Source of the DNA: Streptomyces sp. NBC_01255
Lineage (GTDB): Bacteria; Actinomycetota; Actinomycetes; Streptomycetales; Streptomycetaceae
DNA length: 64,000 bases
Reading direction: 5' to 3'
Assembly (NCBI RefSeq): GCF_036226445.1
Contig: NZ_CP108474.1
Span: forward strand, 3,968,001 to 4,032,000
A model generated the notes under the pieces. That model saw only the letters and a list, made by a program, of their open reading frames with translations, was not told where the DNA came from and did not search any database. Each line of letters opens with the position of its first letter. Position 1 is the stretch's first letter. Position numbers and translations under genes: made by a program. Below, one piece after another: positions 17,410-27,446 of the stretch.

Positions 17410-19125
17410 TCAGCCCAGCAGGCCGCCGATCGGGTTCCTCGCGCCGCCCGTCGTCGAGCCGCTCTCCGTCGGCGTGCTGCTGCCGCCCGTCGAGCCCGTC
17501 GAACCGGTGGAGCCGCCGCTCGACGTGCCGCCCGTGCTCGTCGGGGTGTCGCTGGTGGTCGGCGGGGGCGCCGGGTCCGACTGCGTCGGCGGGCGCGTGG
17601 TCGTCGTGGACGAGGAGCCCGTGGTGCCGCTGCCCTGCGTGGCCGTCGGGCGCTGTTCCTGCGTGCGGGTGGCCTCCCGGGTCGTCTCGGTCGGCCGGGT
17701 CGCCTCCTCGGTCTCCTCGCGCCCTGCGGTGGCCTCCGTCGTCTCGGACGTCTCGGACGTCGCGGACGGCTCCGGCGCGGTGGAGGCGCTCCCGGAGGGG
17801 GCTCGGCGCGTCGGCTCCGTGGGGAGCGGGCGGCCGGGGAGGTGGTTGATCGGGTCGTCGTTGGGGCCCGGGACGGTGACCATCTCGGTCGAGCGGACCG
17901 CGCCGCCGAGGACGGAGCCGATGAGGAGGGTGAGGCCGACGACGACCGAGGCGAGGAGGGTGCTGCGGCGCGTGACGCGGCGGCGCAGGGCCCAGAGTTC
18001 GGCGCGGGGGCCGAGGGTGCGCCAGGCCTCTCCCGCGAGGCGGCCGTCGATCGAGTACACGGGGGCGCCGGCGATGATCAGCGGGGACCAGGCGGCCAGG
18101 TAGATGATGTCGGCCGAGTCGTAGACCGGGACGGTCTTCCAGCTGACGGTCAGGATGAGCGCGGCGGAGAGCAGGGCGCCGACGACGGCGGCCGCCCGCT
18201 GCCAGAGGCCGAGCACGGTGAGGACGCCGACGACGACCTGGAGGAACGCGACGGTGAGCCCGGCGCCCACGGGGTGCTGGAGGGCGAAGTCGCGGAGCGG
18301 TTCGGCGAGGGCCCACGGGTGCAGCGAGTTGAGCCACTTCACCATGGAGCCGCGCTCGCCGCCGTCGAAGTAGACGGGGTCGCAGAGCTTGCCCATGCCC
18401 GCGTAGATGGAGATGAAGCCGAGGAAGACGCGGAGCGGGAGGAGGACGACGCCGAGGTTCATCCGGCGGCCCGGGTAGTACGCGTGCCGGACGGGGTCGT
18501 GCGCCTGGCGCCGGCCGTCGCGGCCCTCCCGGCCGTCCGCCGTGCCGTACGCCGTGTCGTCCCCGTACGGCCCGGGGGTCTCGGGCCGGAGCTCGTACAC
18601 GTCGTCGTAGGCGCCCTCGGCGCGACGCATCGGCGGCAGCAGCGGCCCGGCGGCCTCGGCGGGCACCATCGGGGTGGGCATCGTGTCGTCGATGCGCGGG
18701 ATGGCCTGGGTCGCGCCCGCGTCGAGCCCTGCGTCCAGGCCGGAGTGTCCGGCGTGTCCCGCGTGCCCGAGGCGTCCGCCCGGTGCACCATGGCCGCCGT
18801 GACCGACCGCCGGGTCCAGGGTGGAGACGGCGGAGGACTCGCGTACGGCCTGGAGCAGACCGGTCGCGCCCGGCGCGGACTTCCCCGTCCACACGACGGG
18901 ACGGCGGCGCGGCGCGCCCCCTCCCGCACCGGCTGCGGCTCCCGCTCCCGCGAGTGCGGCGACGCGCGGGTTCGCGGCGAACGTCGGCGCCTGTGCCGGC
19001 GCGAGCCGCACACGGAAGCTGGCGTGGTTCACGATCACCTGGGCGGGATCTGAGTCCACTTTGACCATGCTCAGCGCGGGCTGATCGTCGAACCCCGGCC
19101 GGGGCGTTCTGGTGTCCACACTCAT
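17410..19125 (-). CDS. DoxX-family membrane protein with long disordered ends
   Basis: A 571-residue protein. Residues 1-220 are cytoplasmic and low-complexity (Gly, Ala, Arg, HGGHG and GLDAG repeats). A DoxX-type core with about four transmembrane helices follows at about 225-385 (VVLLPLRVFLGFISIYAGMGKL, then AFLQVVVGVLTVLG). Another hydrophobic helix comes near 400 (LLASVVVGLTLLIGSVLGG). The last 150 residues are Ser/Thr/Pro-rich and probably outside. DoxX proteins are linked to thiol-redox and oxidative stress in mycobacteria; here the role is unknown. It is followed on the same strand by nothing and preceded by rlmB. Confidence 0.82.
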   Translation of the reverse strand: MSVDTRTPRPGFDDQPALSMVKVDSDPAQVIVNHASFRVRLAPAQAPTFAANPRVAALAGAGAAAGAGGGAPRRRPVVWTGKSAPGATGLLQAVRESSAVSTLDPAVGHGGHGAPGGRLGHAGHAGHSGLDAGLDAGATQAIPRIDDTMPTPMVPAEAAGPLLPPMRRAEGAYDDVYELRPETPGPYGDDTAYGTADGREGRDGRRQAHDPVRHAYYPGRRMNLGVVLLPLRVFLGFISIYAGMGKLCDPVYFDGGERGSMVKWLNSLHPWALAEPLRDFALQHPVGAGLTVAFLQVVVGVLTVLGLWQRAAAVVGALLSAALILTVSWKTVPVYDSADIIYLAAWSPLIIAGAPVYSIDGRLAGEAWRTLGPRAELWALRRRVTRRSTLLASVVVGLTLLIGSVLGGAVRSTEMVTVPGPNDDPINHLPGRPLPTEPTRRAPSGSASTAPEPSATSETSETTEATAGREETEEATRPTETTREATRTQEQRPTATQGSGTTGSSSTTTTRPPTQSDPAPPPTTSDTPTSTGGTSSGGSTGSTGSTGGSSTPTESGSTTGGARNPIGGLLG

Positions 19126-19253
19126 CTAACCGAGTGATCTGGGTTTAGGACACTGCCTTGACAGCTCGCAAATGTCCGAGACCCGTCAAGATCAACGCCG
19201 CGGCCGAGGCCGGTCGTCCGAAGAAGTGTTGCGATGCGTGGTGCGGAGAAGTG

Positions 19254-20210
19254 TTACGCCATACGGCGGCGGGCCGCCTCGTACAGCACGACACCCGCGG
19301 CCACACCCGCGTTGAGCGACTCCGCGCCACCCGGCATGGGGATGCGGACGAGGTAGTCGCAGGTCTCGCCGACGAGGCGCGACAGGCCCTTGCCCTCGGA
19401 GCCGACGACGATGACGACCGGGCCGGACAGCGCCTCCAGCTCGTGGACCTCGTGGTCACCGTCGGCGGCGAGGCCGACGACCGTGAGACCGGCCTTCTGG
19501 TACTGCTCCAGGCAGCGGGTCAGGTTGGTGGCGCGGGCGACCGGGGTACGGGCGGCGGTGCCGGCCGAGGTCTTCCACGCACCGGCCGTCATGCCGGCGG
19601 CGCGGCGCTCGGGGACGACCACGCCGTGGCCGCCGAAGGCCGCGACGGAGCGGACGACGGCGCCGAGGTTCCGCGGGTCGGTGATGCCGTCGAGGGCGAC
19701 GATCAGCGGGTCCTCGCGCTCGTCGAAGGCGGCCGCGGCGAGGTCCTCGGGGTGCGCGTACTCGTACGGCGGGACCTGGAGGACGAGACCCTGGTGGTTC
19801 AGGTTGTTCGTCATCCGGTCGAGCTCGGGGCGCGGCGCCTCCATGATGTGGATGTTGCCGCGGCCGGTGGCGAGGTTCAGGGCCTCGCGCACGCGCTCGT
19901 CGTTGTCGATGAACTGCTGGACGTACAGGGTCGTGGCGGGCACCCCGTCGCGCAGCGCCTCGAAGACCGGGTTGCGGCCGACGACCATCTCGGACGTCCC
20001 CTTGCCACCGCGGCGCGCGACGGGCTTGCGCTTGGCCACGTTCCGGGCCATCGCGTTGGAGACGCGGAACGCCTTGTGGCCCTTGCGGTCGGTGGCCTTG
20101 GGCGTCGGGCCCTTGCCTTCGAGGCCCTTGCGCCGCTGGCCACCGCTGCCGACCGTCGCACCCTTCTTGTTCGACGTGCGACGGTTCCTGCGCTGGCTGT
20201 TCCCGGCCAT
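19254..20210 (-). CDS. rlmB: 23S rRNA (guanosine-2'-O-)-methyltransferase RlmB
   Basis: A 318-residue SpoU-family methyltransferase. The basic N-terminal extension (about 1-75, rich in K, R, G) probably binds RNA. The substrate-binding domain begins at about 80 ([12 protein letters not shown]). The knotted SPOUT domain carries motif 1 [15 protein letters not shown], motif 2 [15 protein letters not shown] and motif 3 [14 protein letters not shown]. It methylates G2251 in the peptidyl-transferase P loop using SAM. It follows cysS by 80 bp on the same strand, a pairing conserved in actinobacteria. Confidence 0.94.
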   Translation of the reverse strand: MAGNSQRRNRRTSNKKGATVGSGGQRRKGLEGKGPTPKATDRKGHKAFRVSNAMARNVAKRKPVARRGGKGTSEMVVGRNPVFEALRDGVPATTLYVQQFIDNDERVREALNLATGRGNIHIMEAPRPELDRMTNNLNHQGLVLQVPPYEYAHPEDLAAAAFDEREDPLIVALDGITDPRNLGAVVRSVAAFGGHGVVVPERRAAGMTAGAWKTSAGTAARTPVARATNLTRCLEQYQKAGLTVVGLAADGDHEVHELEALSGPVVIVVGSEGKGLSRLVGETCDYLVRIPMPGGAESLNAGVAAGVVLYEAARRRMA

Positions 20211-20290
20211 GACTACCTATTTCCTCTAATGCCTGCGTACACAAGTCTGTAACTGAAGTGTGCCGCCCGGAGCCCCGAGCGGCACGTCTT

Positions 20291-21691
20291 CTAACGGTTG
20301 CCCAGCGTCCAGCGGGGGCCGTCGGGGCTGTCCTCGATGGCGAGACCGGAGTGGCTCAGCTGATCGCGGATCGCGTCCGCGGTCGCCCAGTCCTTCCGCT
20401 CGCGGGCCGACTCGCGCTGCTGGAGCACGAGCCGTACGAGGGTGTCGACGACGCCGTGGAGCTCCTCGCCGCCACCGGACTCGTCGGCCCAGTGCGGGTC
20501 GAGCGGGTCCAGGCCGAGGACGCCGAGCATGGCGCGGACCTCGGCGAGGCGGGCGATGGCCTCGTCCTTGTCGTCCGCCGCGAGGGCGCTGTTGCCCTGG
20601 CGGACGGTGGTGTGGATGATCGCGAGCGCGTGCGGCACGCCCAGGTCGTCGTCCATGGCCTCGGCGAAGGCCGGCGGCACCTCGTCGGCAGGGGCGACGG
20701 TCGTCCCCGCCTTCTCGGTGGCGCGCTGGACGAACCCCTCGATACGGGCGAACGCCGACTCGGCCTCGCGCAGGGACTCCTCGCTGTACTCGATCATCGA
20801 GCGGTAGTGCGGGGTGCCCAGGTAGTAGCGGAGGACGATGGGACGCCAGTTCTTGACCATCTCCGACACCAGCACGCTGTTGCCGAGCGACTTCGACATC
20901 TTCTCGCCGGCCATGGTGACCCAGGCGTTGTGCACCCAGTACTTCGCGAAGTCGTCGCCGTAGGCCTTGGCCTGGGCGATCTCGTTCTCGTGGTGCGGGA
21001 AGATCAGGTCGAGGCCGCCGCCGTGGATGTCGAAGGCGGAGCCGAGGTACTTGTGGGCCATGGCCGAGCACTCCAGGTGCCAGCCGGGGCGGCCGCGGCC
21101 CCACGGGGTCTCCCAGTCGGGCTCGCCCGGCTTGGTCGCCTTCCACATCGCGAAGTCGCGCGGGTCGCGCTTGCCGGTGATGCCGTCCTCGGCGGGCTGC
21201 CGCAGGTCGTCGATGTCCTGGTTCGACAGCTCCAGGTAGCCCGGGAAGGAGCGCACGTCGAAGTAGACGCTGCCGTCGGCCTCGTACGCGTGACCGCGCT
21301 CGATGAGGCCGCGCATCATCTCGATCATCTCGGGGACGTGCCCGGTGGCGCGGGGCTCGTAGGTGGGCGGCAGGCAACCGAGCGCGTCGTAACCGGAGTT
21401 GAACGCGCGCTCGTTCTCGTAGCCGATCGACCACCAGGGGCGGCCCTGGTCCGCGCCCTTGGCGATGATCTTGTCGTCGATGTCGGTGACGTTCCGGATG
21501 AACGTGACGTCGTAGCCGCGGTAGGCGAACCAGCGGCGCATGATGTCGAAGTTCAGCCCCGACCGGATGTGGCCGATGTGCGGGGCGGCCTGGACGGTCG
21601 CGCCACAGAGGTAGATCGAGACACAGCCCGGTGTGAGCGGGGTGAAGTCACGGATCTGCCGGGCGCTGGTGTCGTACAGGCGAATAGTCAC
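20291..21691 (-). CDS. cysS: Cysteinyl-tRNA synthetase
   Basis: A 466-residue class I synthetase. The HIGH box is PHIGHIRSG, preceded by the zinc ligand in YLCGATVQ. The KMSKS box is EKMSKSLGN. It also has HHENEIAQ and a C-terminal DALR-type helical domain. It activates Cys and charges tRNA-Cys. GTG 21691 is chosen because it gives the standard length and follows GGAG; a second GTG lies one codon upstream. It belongs to a minus-strand run carD, ispD, ispF, cysS, rlmB. Confidence 0.95.
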   Translation of the reverse strand: MTIRLYDTSARQIRDFTPLTPGCVSIYLCGATVQAAPHIGHIRSGLNFDIMRRWFAYRGYDVTFIRNVTDIDDKIIAKGADQGRPWWSIGYENERAFNSGYDALGCLPPTYEPRATGHVPEMIEMMRGLIERGHAYEADGSVYFDVRSFPGYLELSNQDIDDLRQPAEDGITGKRDPRDFAMWKATKPGEPDWETPWGRGRPGWHLECSAMAHKYLGSAFDIHGGGLDLIFPHHENEIAQAKAYGDDFAKYWVHNAWVTMAGEKMSKSLGNSVLVSEMVKNWRPIVLRYYLGTPHYRSMIEYSEESLREAESAFARIEGFVQRATEKAGTTVAPADEVPPAFAEAMDDDLGVPHALAIIHTTVRQGNSALAADDKDEAIARLAEVRAMLGVLGLDPLDPHWADESGGGEELHGVVDTLVRLVLQQRESARERKDWATADAIRDQLSHSGLAIEDSPDGPRWTLGNR

Positions 21692-21756
21692 CACTCCAGG
21701 GTAGTGGGCGTGTGGTAGTGCCCCGCGACCCTGTCGGCTGACGCGGGACACGTTTT

Positions 21757-22272
21757 TCACGCCCTCTGCTGCGATACGGGGTAGACGAGGGCCGTCGCGA
21801 GGGCGGCGAGGCCCTCGGCGCGGCCGGTCAGGCCGAGCCCGTCGGTGGTCGTGCCGGACACGGAGACGGGTGCGCCGGCCGCCGCGCTCAGCGCCTTCTG
21901 GGCCTCGTCGCGGCGCTTGCCGACCTTGGGGCGGACGCCGACGACCTGGACGGCGATGTTGCCGATCTCGTATCCCTCGGCGCGGACGATCCGGGCGGCC
22001 TCGGCGAGGAGGGTGACGCCGGAGGCGCCGGACCACTCGGGGCGCGAGGTGCCGAAGTGGGCGCCGAGGTCGCCGATGCCGGCGGCGGAGAAGAGTGCGT
22101 CGCAGGCGGCGTGGGCGGCGACGTCACCGTCGGAGTGGCCGGCGAGGCCGTACCCGTCGTTCTCGTCGGCGTCCCAGAGGAGTCCGGCGCACCACAGCTC
22201 GCGGCCCTTCTCGAAGGCGTGGACGTCGGTGCCGATGCCGGTGCGCGGCAGCACGGGGAGATCAGAAGCCAT
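21757..22272 (-). CDS. ispF: 2-C-methyl-D-erythritol 2,4-cyclodiphosphate synthase
   Basis: A 171-residue enzyme of the non-mevalonate isoprenoid pathway. The metal site is GIGTDVHAF (D16, H18) and the second motif is [16 protein letters not shown]. The C-terminal [13 protein letters not shown] is typical. It converts CDP-ME 2-phosphate to MEcPP with release of CMP and acts as a trimer. Its ATG overlaps the end of ispD by 11 bp, which implies translational coupling. Confidence 0.96.
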   Translation of the reverse strand: MASDLPVLPRTGIGTDVHAFEKGRELWCAGLLWDADENDGYGLAGHSDGDVAAHAACDALFSAAGIGDLGAHFGTSRPEWSGASGVTLLAEAARIVRAEGYEIGNIAVQVVGVRPKVGKRRDEAQKALSAAAGAPVSVSGTTTDGLGLTGRAEGLAALATALVYPVSQQRA

Positions 22273-23011
22273 CGTTGGCCCTCCTGCGGGCGAGTACGGC
22301 CTCGGCGAGGACGAGGTCGAGCGGACGGGTCACCTTGAACGCCTCCTCGTGGCCGGGCACGACGACGACGGGCGCGCCGAGCCGCTCGACCATGCCGGCG
22401 TCGTCGGTGGCGCCTTCACCGGTGAGGGCGATGGTGGCGTGGGCGTTGACCAGCGTGTCGTGGTCGAAGCCCTGCGGGGTCTGGACGGCGCGGAGGCGGG
22501 CGCGGACCGGCGTGGCGACGACCTGCTCGGGGTCGCCGGGCTTCTCGGCCGGCTCGACCTCCTTGACGGTGTCCGCGACGGGCAGCGCGGGGACGACGGC
22601 GACGGCCCCGTCGCGTACGGCCTCGATGACGGCGTCCACGGTGTCGACGGGGACCAGGGGGCGGGCCGCGTCGTGGACGAGGACGGTGGTGATGCCCTCG
22701 GGCAGCGCCTGGAGTCCGAGGTGGACGGACTCCTGGCGGGTGTCGCCGCCGGGGACGACGACGTAGTCGGTCCGCTCGGGGAGGGCGTGGTCGTCGAGGA
22801 GGTGCTTGACCTCGGCGGCGCCGTCGGGGGGTGCGACCACGACGACGAGCGAGACCGCGCGGGAGGCGGCCATCGCGCGGACGGCGTGGATGAGCATGGG
22901 GGTGCCGTTCAGCGCGCGGAGCGCCTTGGGGGCGCCCGGGCCGAGGCGTACGCCCCGTCCGGCAGCCGGGATCACCACGGCGGTACGAGGAGGACGCGCT
23001 TCGTCTGACAT
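22262..23011 (-). CDS. ispD: 2-C-methyl-D-erythritol 4-phosphate cytidylyltransferase
   Basis: A 249-residue nucleotidyltransferase. The CTP-binding loop is [11 protein letters not shown] at about 14-24, and [11 protein letters not shown] lies near 105-115. It couples MEP and CTP in the same pathway as IspF. The ATG at 23011 has GGAG eight bases upstream; an in-frame GTG three codons earlier has none. carD lies about 400 bp upstream on the same strand, a gene order shared with mycobacteria. Confidence 0.95.
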   Translation of the reverse strand: MSDEARPPRTAVVIPAAGRGVRLGPGAPKALRALNGTPMLIHAVRAMAASRAVSLVVVVAPPDGAAEVKHLLDDHALPERTDYVVVPGGDTRQESVHLGLQALPEGITTVLVHDAARPLVPVDTVDAVIEAVRDGAVAVVPALPVADTVKEVEPAEKPGDPEQVVATPVRARLRAVQTPQGFDHDTLVNAHATIALTGEGATDDAGMVERLGAPVVVVPGHEEAFKVTRPLDLVLAEAVLARRRANDGF

Positions 23012-23419
23012 CGGTTGCACTCCGGCAGGTTTGTTTCCGCGGCCGACATGGGTATGGCCTCACCGTGCCGGACGCGACGCCTTGACCGGGCCCTTTCCGT
23101 GACGACGGTCGAGGCGTTGCCGCGTGAGCACAGGGGTTCGGACGTAACAGGGGGTGCGGGTTCTCTTCAGCGGTACGTGCGGGGTTGCCCGGCTCTGCCG
23201 GCCTTGCCCGTGTGCGTACGGTCGCGCGTACGCTCCGCATACGTACGCGAACATGCCGCAGCGCCCGGCGACAGCGCTGTGTGGTTCACAGCGCGCCAGC
23301 GGGCACCGCGGCATCGCTTCACTTGGAAGCACGCTCGGAACGAATCGCCCGGAAAGATCCGGTTGCCGGGCAGGGCCCGGTCGACCGGAAGAGACCGGAG
23401 CGATTCAGAGCGCGCTCAC
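23012..23419. other. Gap between ispD and carD
   Basis: About 400 bp without a credible gene. It is rich in CGTACG-type words (around 23213-23250), and I see no clear stem-loop terminator. Confidence 0.5.
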
Positions 23420-23902
23420 TCAGGACGCGAGGACCTCGTCGAGGAGAGCCTCGGCCTTGTCCTCGTTCGTGTTCTCCGCGAGAGCCAGCTCGCTCACCAG
23501 GATCTGCCGAGCCTTGGCAAGCATCCGCTTCTCACCGGCGGACAGCCCGCGCTCGCGCTCCCGGCGCCACAGGTCGCGCACTACTTCGGCGACCTTGATG
23601 ACATCGCCGGAGGCGAGCTTCTCGAGATTTGCCTTGTAGCGACGGGACCAGTTCGTCGGCTCTTCGGCGTACGGCGCGCGCAGCACCTCGAAGACCCGGT
23701 CCAGCCCGTCTTGACCGACCACGTCGCGAACACCGACGAACTCCGCATTGTCCGCCGGTACACGAACCGTCAGGTCGCCCTGCGCGACCTTGAGCACCAA
23801 GTAGGTCTTGTCCACGCCTTTGATCTGGCGAGTTTCGATGGCCTCGATCAGCGCGGCCCCGTGATGGGGATAGACCACGGTGTCGCCAACCTTGAACGTC
23901 AT
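23420..23902 (-). CDS. carD: CarD-type RNA-polymerase-binding regulator
   Basis: A 160-residue protein. The N-terminal RNAP-interaction Tudor-like domain (about 1-55) reads [20 protein letters not shown]. The C-terminal helical DNA-binding domain includes [17 protein letters not shown] with the conserved Trp that wedges the upstream edge of the promoter bubble. CarD (CdnL) stabilises open complexes at rRNA and many housekeeping promoters and is essential in mycobacteria. The ATG follows GGGGTACC. It is the lead gene before ispD and ispF. Confidence 0.95.
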   Translation of the reverse strand: MTFKVGDTVVYPHHGAALIEAIETRQIKGVDKTYLVLKVAQGDLTVRVPADNAEFVGVRDVVGQDGLDRVFEVLRAPYAEEPTNWSRRYKANLEKLASGDVIKVAEVVRDLWRRERERGLSAGEKRMLAKARQILVSELALAENTNEDKAEALLDEVLAS

Positions 23903-24566
23903 GTGACAGGTACCCCTTCCGTGGCTATCCAGGGTAACACGGATACTGGTTCTTCTGAATGGCGTTTTCGCAGGTCAGAGCATATCTCGGGGCTTGACAA
24001 CAGCATCACGAACGTGCTGCGGAGGGCTTCCGGAAGGCGGTATTCGCAGGTCGGAGCCGCTGTGCGGACGGAGAGAAACGCGCACGTTACACGTACCAGG
24101 AACCCCTCCAGGGAGGGGCGATGTCCTGGTTTGTCGGGTTCGGGGCGCCCTTCTTCGCGTACTCCGTTCGAGGATCGACCACCCGTACGGATGCATGCCG
24201 GGGTGATTCCGGAATTGATCAGGTCGACGACGGTCCGCGATTTCCCGGAGCGGGGCTGCGGGGAATGCGGGGCGACCCTCGAATTGATCAAGGCGGTTAT
24301 GTGAACAACAGGTCAATGGGTCGCGATCCGGCCACGGGGGCCCGCTCACGCGCCCGCTCACGAGCCTGCTCACGGCGACGGCCGGGCGCCCCTCGGGCCG
24401 GGGCTCCGGGAACCCCATGGGGGCCCACCGGCAACTGCCACGGCCGGTTAGGGGCGGGTCGGGTGCGGGACGGAGAGTGCGGCTCGGTAACCTAAGCGCG
24501 CTGACACACCTTTAGCTGTTCCTTGGTCCCCAAACCTGTCCGTTCGTCCTAGGAGATGCCGCCGCC
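23903..24566. other. Long divergent gap between carD and the lipoprotein
   Basis: 664 bp without a convincing gene; short open frames on both strands lack family features. The word GAATTGATCA occurs twice, at 24212 and 24281, 69 bp apart. It presumably holds the carD promoter and that of the lipoprotein. Confidence 0.5.
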
Positions 24567-25199
24567 GTGAGCCGCAGCCTTCGACGCGGCGCCCTCGCCG
24601 CCTCTGCCCTCGTGTTCTCCATCGCCGCGCTGTCCGCCTGTGCTGCGGGCAACGACGCGCAGACCCTCGGAGTCAAGCCGGACAACGCGGCCGTCACCGT
24701 GGACGACGTCAAGATCCAGAACGCGCTCGTCATCACCCAGCCCCACCAGGGTGTGAAGGGCCCGGCCGTCGTCTCGGCCACCGTCTTCAACAACGGCAGC
24801 GCGCCGCAGACCCTCGACGCGATCACCCTGCCGGGTACGAGCGCGACGGTGAAGCTGACGCCGGCCGCGGGCAGCACCGGCCCGATCACCGTCCCGGCGC
24901 TCGGCTCCGTCGTGATCGGCGGCGCGGGCAACGCGACCGCGACGATCGAGAACGGCACCGAGGCCGCCAGGAAGGGCGACGCGCAGGAGGTCGTCTTCAA
25001 GCTCAGCAAGACCGGCGACGTCGGCCTGGAGGCCTTCGTCGTCCCGGCGACGAGCTACTTCAAGGAGTACGGCCCGTCGGTCGTCCCCGCTCCCCCGGGC
25101 TCCTCGCCGACCGCCTCGGCGCCGGCCGAGGGCGAGCACGGCGGCGAGGCCGAGCACGGCACCGACGCCTCCGCCGAGGCGACGACCGCCGGTCACTGA
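24567..25199 (+). CDS. Lipoprotein, immunoglobulin-like fold
   Basis: A 210-residue lipoprotein. The signal peptide ends in the lipobox LSAC (Cys about 27). The mature part is beta-rich (VKGPAVVSATVFNNGSAPQTL) and resembles the DUF461/PCuAC-like family, but I see no Met/His copper ligands. The C-terminus is an acidic, Ala/Glu/His-rich tail (GEHGGEAEHG). GTG 24567 follows CTAGGAG. It is convergent with phoP and separated from it by a long terminator. Function unknown. Confidence 0.82.
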   Translation: MSRSLRRGALAASALVFSIAALSACAAGNDAQTLGVKPDNAAVTVDDVKIQNALVITQPHQGVKGPAVVSATVFNNGSAPQTLDAITLPGTSATVKLTPAAGSTGPITVPALGSVVIGGAGNATATIENGTEAARKGDAQEVVFKLSKTGDVGLEAFVVPATSYFKEYGPSVVPAPPGSSPTASAPAEGEHGGEAEHGTDASAEATTAGH

Positions 25200-25212
25200 C
25201 CGAGCGGCAGCA

Positions 25213-25268
25213 GGACATACGTGTGAAGGGGCGCCCCCGGTCGGGGGCGCCCCTTCACACGTATGTCC
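25213..25268. terminator. Perfect 26-bp-stem terminator
   Basis: Arms 25213-25238 and 25243-25268 pair perfectly over 26 bp around loop GGTC. It lies between the convergent lipoprotein and phoP genes and can serve both. Confidence 0.93.
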
Positions 25269-25276
25269 GCCTCGTT

Positions 25277-25373
25277 TACGGCTCGACCTTGCAGCCCAGG
25301 ATTTACGGCTCGAACTTGTAGCCCAGGCCGCGGACCGTCACCAGGTAGCGCGGGGCGCCGGGATCCGGTTCGA
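25277..25373 (-). repeat. Extra copies of the phoP 3' end
   Basis: Bases 25304-25373 are identical over 70 bp to 25477-25546, the last codons and stop of phoP. A third, 24-bp copy with two mismatches sits at 25277-25300. The extra copies encode the terminal ...RGLGYKFEP and a stop but no gene start, so they are duplicated debris. Confidence 0.93.
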
Positions 25374-25475
25374 GCCCCGTCCCACGTGCGCCCCTCGCAC
25401 TGGTCGGCCCTGGGGGCCTCACAGGCTTCGGGGCGCTGTGCCGGACTCCGTCCGGCCGCCTCGGCCGGGGTCGGC

Positions 25476-26156
25476 CTACGGCTCGAACTTGTAGCCCAGG
25501 CCGCGGACCGTCACCAGGTAGCGCGGGGCGCCGGGATCCGGTTCGATCTTGGCGCGGAGGCGCTTCACGTGGACGTCGAGGGTCTTGGTGTCGCCGACGT
25601 AGTCCGCGCCCCACACCCGGTCGATGAGCTGCATACGGGTCAGTACGCGGCCCGCGTTGCGCAGCAGCATCTCCAGGAGGTCGAACTCCTTCAGCGGCAG
25701 GTCGACCTTGCCGCCCGAGACCGTCACCACGTGGCGGTCGACGTCCATGCGGACCGGGCCGGCCTCCAGGGCCGCCGGGGTGACCTCCTCCGGCTCTCCG
25801 CGGCGGCGGAGCACCGCGCGGATGCGGGCGACGAGCTCCCGCGAGGAGAAGGGCTTGGTCACGTAGTCGTCGGCTCCTATTTCCAGGCCGACGACCTTGT
25901 CGATCTCGCTGTCCTTGGCGGTCACCATGATCACCGGGACGTTCGAGCGGCCGCGCAGCTGGCGGCACACCTCGGTACCGGGCAGGCCCGGAAGCATCAG
26001 GTCGAGGAGGACGAGGTCGGCTCCGTTGCGCTCGAACTCGTCGAGACCGTCGGGCCCGGTCGCCGCCACGGCGACCTCGAAGCCTTCCTTGCGGAGCATG
26101 TACGACAGGGCGTCGCTGAAGGATTCCTCATCCTCGACGACGAGCACTCGGGTCAC
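25476..26156 (-). CDS. phoP: Phosphate response regulator PhoP
   Basis: A 226-residue OmpR-type regulator. The receiver domain (1-120) has acidic residues E8/D9/E10, phospho-acceptor D52 (LVLLDLMLPG) and the conserved lysine in TAKDSE. The winged-helix effector (about 128-226) ends RYLVTVRGLGYKFEP. It binds PHO boxes and controls phosphate scavenging and secondary metabolism. GTG 26156 has GGAGG eight bases upstream and overlaps the phoR stop in GTGA. The 3' end is duplicated downstream. Confidence 0.95.
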   Translation of the reverse strand: MTRVLVVEDEESFSDALSYMLRKEGFEVAVAATGPDGLDEFERNGADLVLLDLMLPGLPGTEVCRQLRGRSNVPVIMVTAKDSEIDKVVGLEIGADDYVTKPFSSRELVARIRAVLRRRGEPEEVTPAALEAGPVRMDVDRHVVTVSGGKVDLPLKEFDLLEMLLRNAGRVLTRMQLIDRVWGADYVGDTKTLDVHVKRLRAKIEPDPGAPRYLVTVRGLGYKFEP

Positions 26157-27382
26157 GGAAGGACCTCCGGGGCGGGAAGCGGTTCGGTCATGAGATCTGG
26201 GGTGGGAGAAGAGACGGGCCGGCGGTCCCGTGCGGAGCCCGCCTCGGGCAGCCGCAGGGTGAACGTGGAGCCCTGACCCTCGGTGCTCCATACGGTGACC
26301 TCGCCACCGTGTGAGGCGGCCACGTGCTTGACGATGGCGAGGCCGAGCCCCGTACCGCCGGTGGCACGGGAGCGGGCCGGGTCGACGCGGTAGAAGCGCT
26401 CGAAGACGCGCTCCTTGTCCTTGTCGGGGATGCCGATGCCCTGGTCGGTGACGGCTATCTCGATCAGGTCGCCGCCGGGCGCGGCGATCTTGCGGGCCGC
26501 GATGCCGACGCGGGTGTGGGCGGGTGAGTAGTTGACGGCGTTCTCGACGAGGTTGCCGAGGGCCGCGGCGAGCTGGCCGCGGCTCCCCCAGACTCGCAGG
26601 TCGGCCGCTCCGCCGGAGACCATGGCGATCTGCTTGGTGGAAGCGGTGTGCCGGGAGCGGTCGATCGCCTCGGCGACGAGCTCGTCCACGGACACCGGCT
26701 CGGAGTCCTCCAGCGGGTCGTCGTTCTGCACGCGGGAGAGGTCGATGAGCTCCTGTACGAGGTTGGTGAGGCGGGTCGCCTCGATCTGCATGCGGCCGGC
26801 GAAGCGGGTGACCGCCTCGGGGTCGTCCGAGGCGTCCATGACCGCCTCGGAGAGCAGGGAGAGCGCGCCCGTGGGCGTCTTGAGCTCATGGCTCACGTTG
26901 GCGACGAAGTCGCGCCGCACCGCTTCGATACGACGGGCCTCGGTGAGGTCCTCGACCAGCAGCAGCACGAGCCGCGACCCCAGCGGGGCGACCCGGGCGG
27001 AGACGGCGAGGGCTTCGCCGCGTCCGGTGCCGCGCCGGGCCAGGTCCAGCTCGACCTGTCGTATCTCCCCGTCGCGACGGGTGTCGCGGGCCATGTTGAG
27101 CATGGGCTCCACGGCCAGCTTGCCGCCCCGGACCAGGCCGAGGGCGTACGCCGCCGAACTGGCCTTGACCACGGAGTCGCTCTCGTCGAGGACGACTGCG
27201 GAGGAGCGCAGTACGGACAGCACGGTGTCGACGCCGGGCGGGAGCACGGCGTCGGTGTGCAGGGAGGTTCGGGTGGGCCGCGCCTGGTCGCGCTCGCTCC
27301 AGCGGAACGCCAGCATGGCGATCACGCCGGTGCACACGCCGGCGATCGCTGCCAATGCGGCGACCGCCGCGTTCACGTCCAT
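26153..27382 (-). CDS. phoR: Phosphate sensor histidine kinase PhoR
   Basis: A 409-residue SenX3-like kinase. One transmembrane helix lies at about 5-27 (AAIAGVCTGVIAMLAFRW), followed by a PAS-like region (about 60-160), the H box FVANVSHELKTPTG, the N box NLVENAVNYSP and the G boxes DQGIGIP and GTGLGLAI. It phosphorylates PhoP at low phosphate, with PhoU as an inhibitor. ATG 27382 follows TGAGGG. It is divergent from phoU across a region with PHO-box-like repeats. Confidence 0.94.
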   Translation of the reverse strand: MDVNAAVAALAAIAGVCTGVIAMLAFRWSERDQARPTRTSLHTDAVLPPGVDTVLSVLRSSAVVLDESDSVVKASSAAYALGLVRGGKLAVEPMLNMARDTRRDGEIRQVELDLARRGTGRGEALAVSARVAPLGSRLVLLLVEDLTEARRIEAVRRDFVANVSHELKTPTGALSLLSEAVMDASDDPEAVTRFAGRMQIEATRLTNLVQELIDLSRVQNDDPLEDSEPVSVDELVAEAIDRSRHTASTKQIAMVSGGAADLRVWGSRGQLAAALGNLVENAVNYSPAHTRVGIAARKIAAPGGDLIEIAVTDQGIGIPDKDKERVFERFYRVDPARSRATGGTGLGLAIVKHVAASHGGEVTVWSTEGQGSTFTLRLPEAGSARDRRPVSSPTPDLMTEPLPAPEVLP

Positions 27383-27446
27383 GCCCTCAAGGTTATGCGG
27401 GGTGGAGGACACTCTCCCAGCCGTCCGAGTGGCTGCTCGAACAGTC

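Noticed and set aside
23060..23332. Small minus-strand frame between ispD and carD
   Set aside because: No ribosome site, odd composition with many Arg/Cys/Pro, and no recognisable fold.
23899..24291. 130-codon minus-strand frame upstream of carD
   Set aside because: It covers the carD promoter, lacks a convincing start and has no family pattern.
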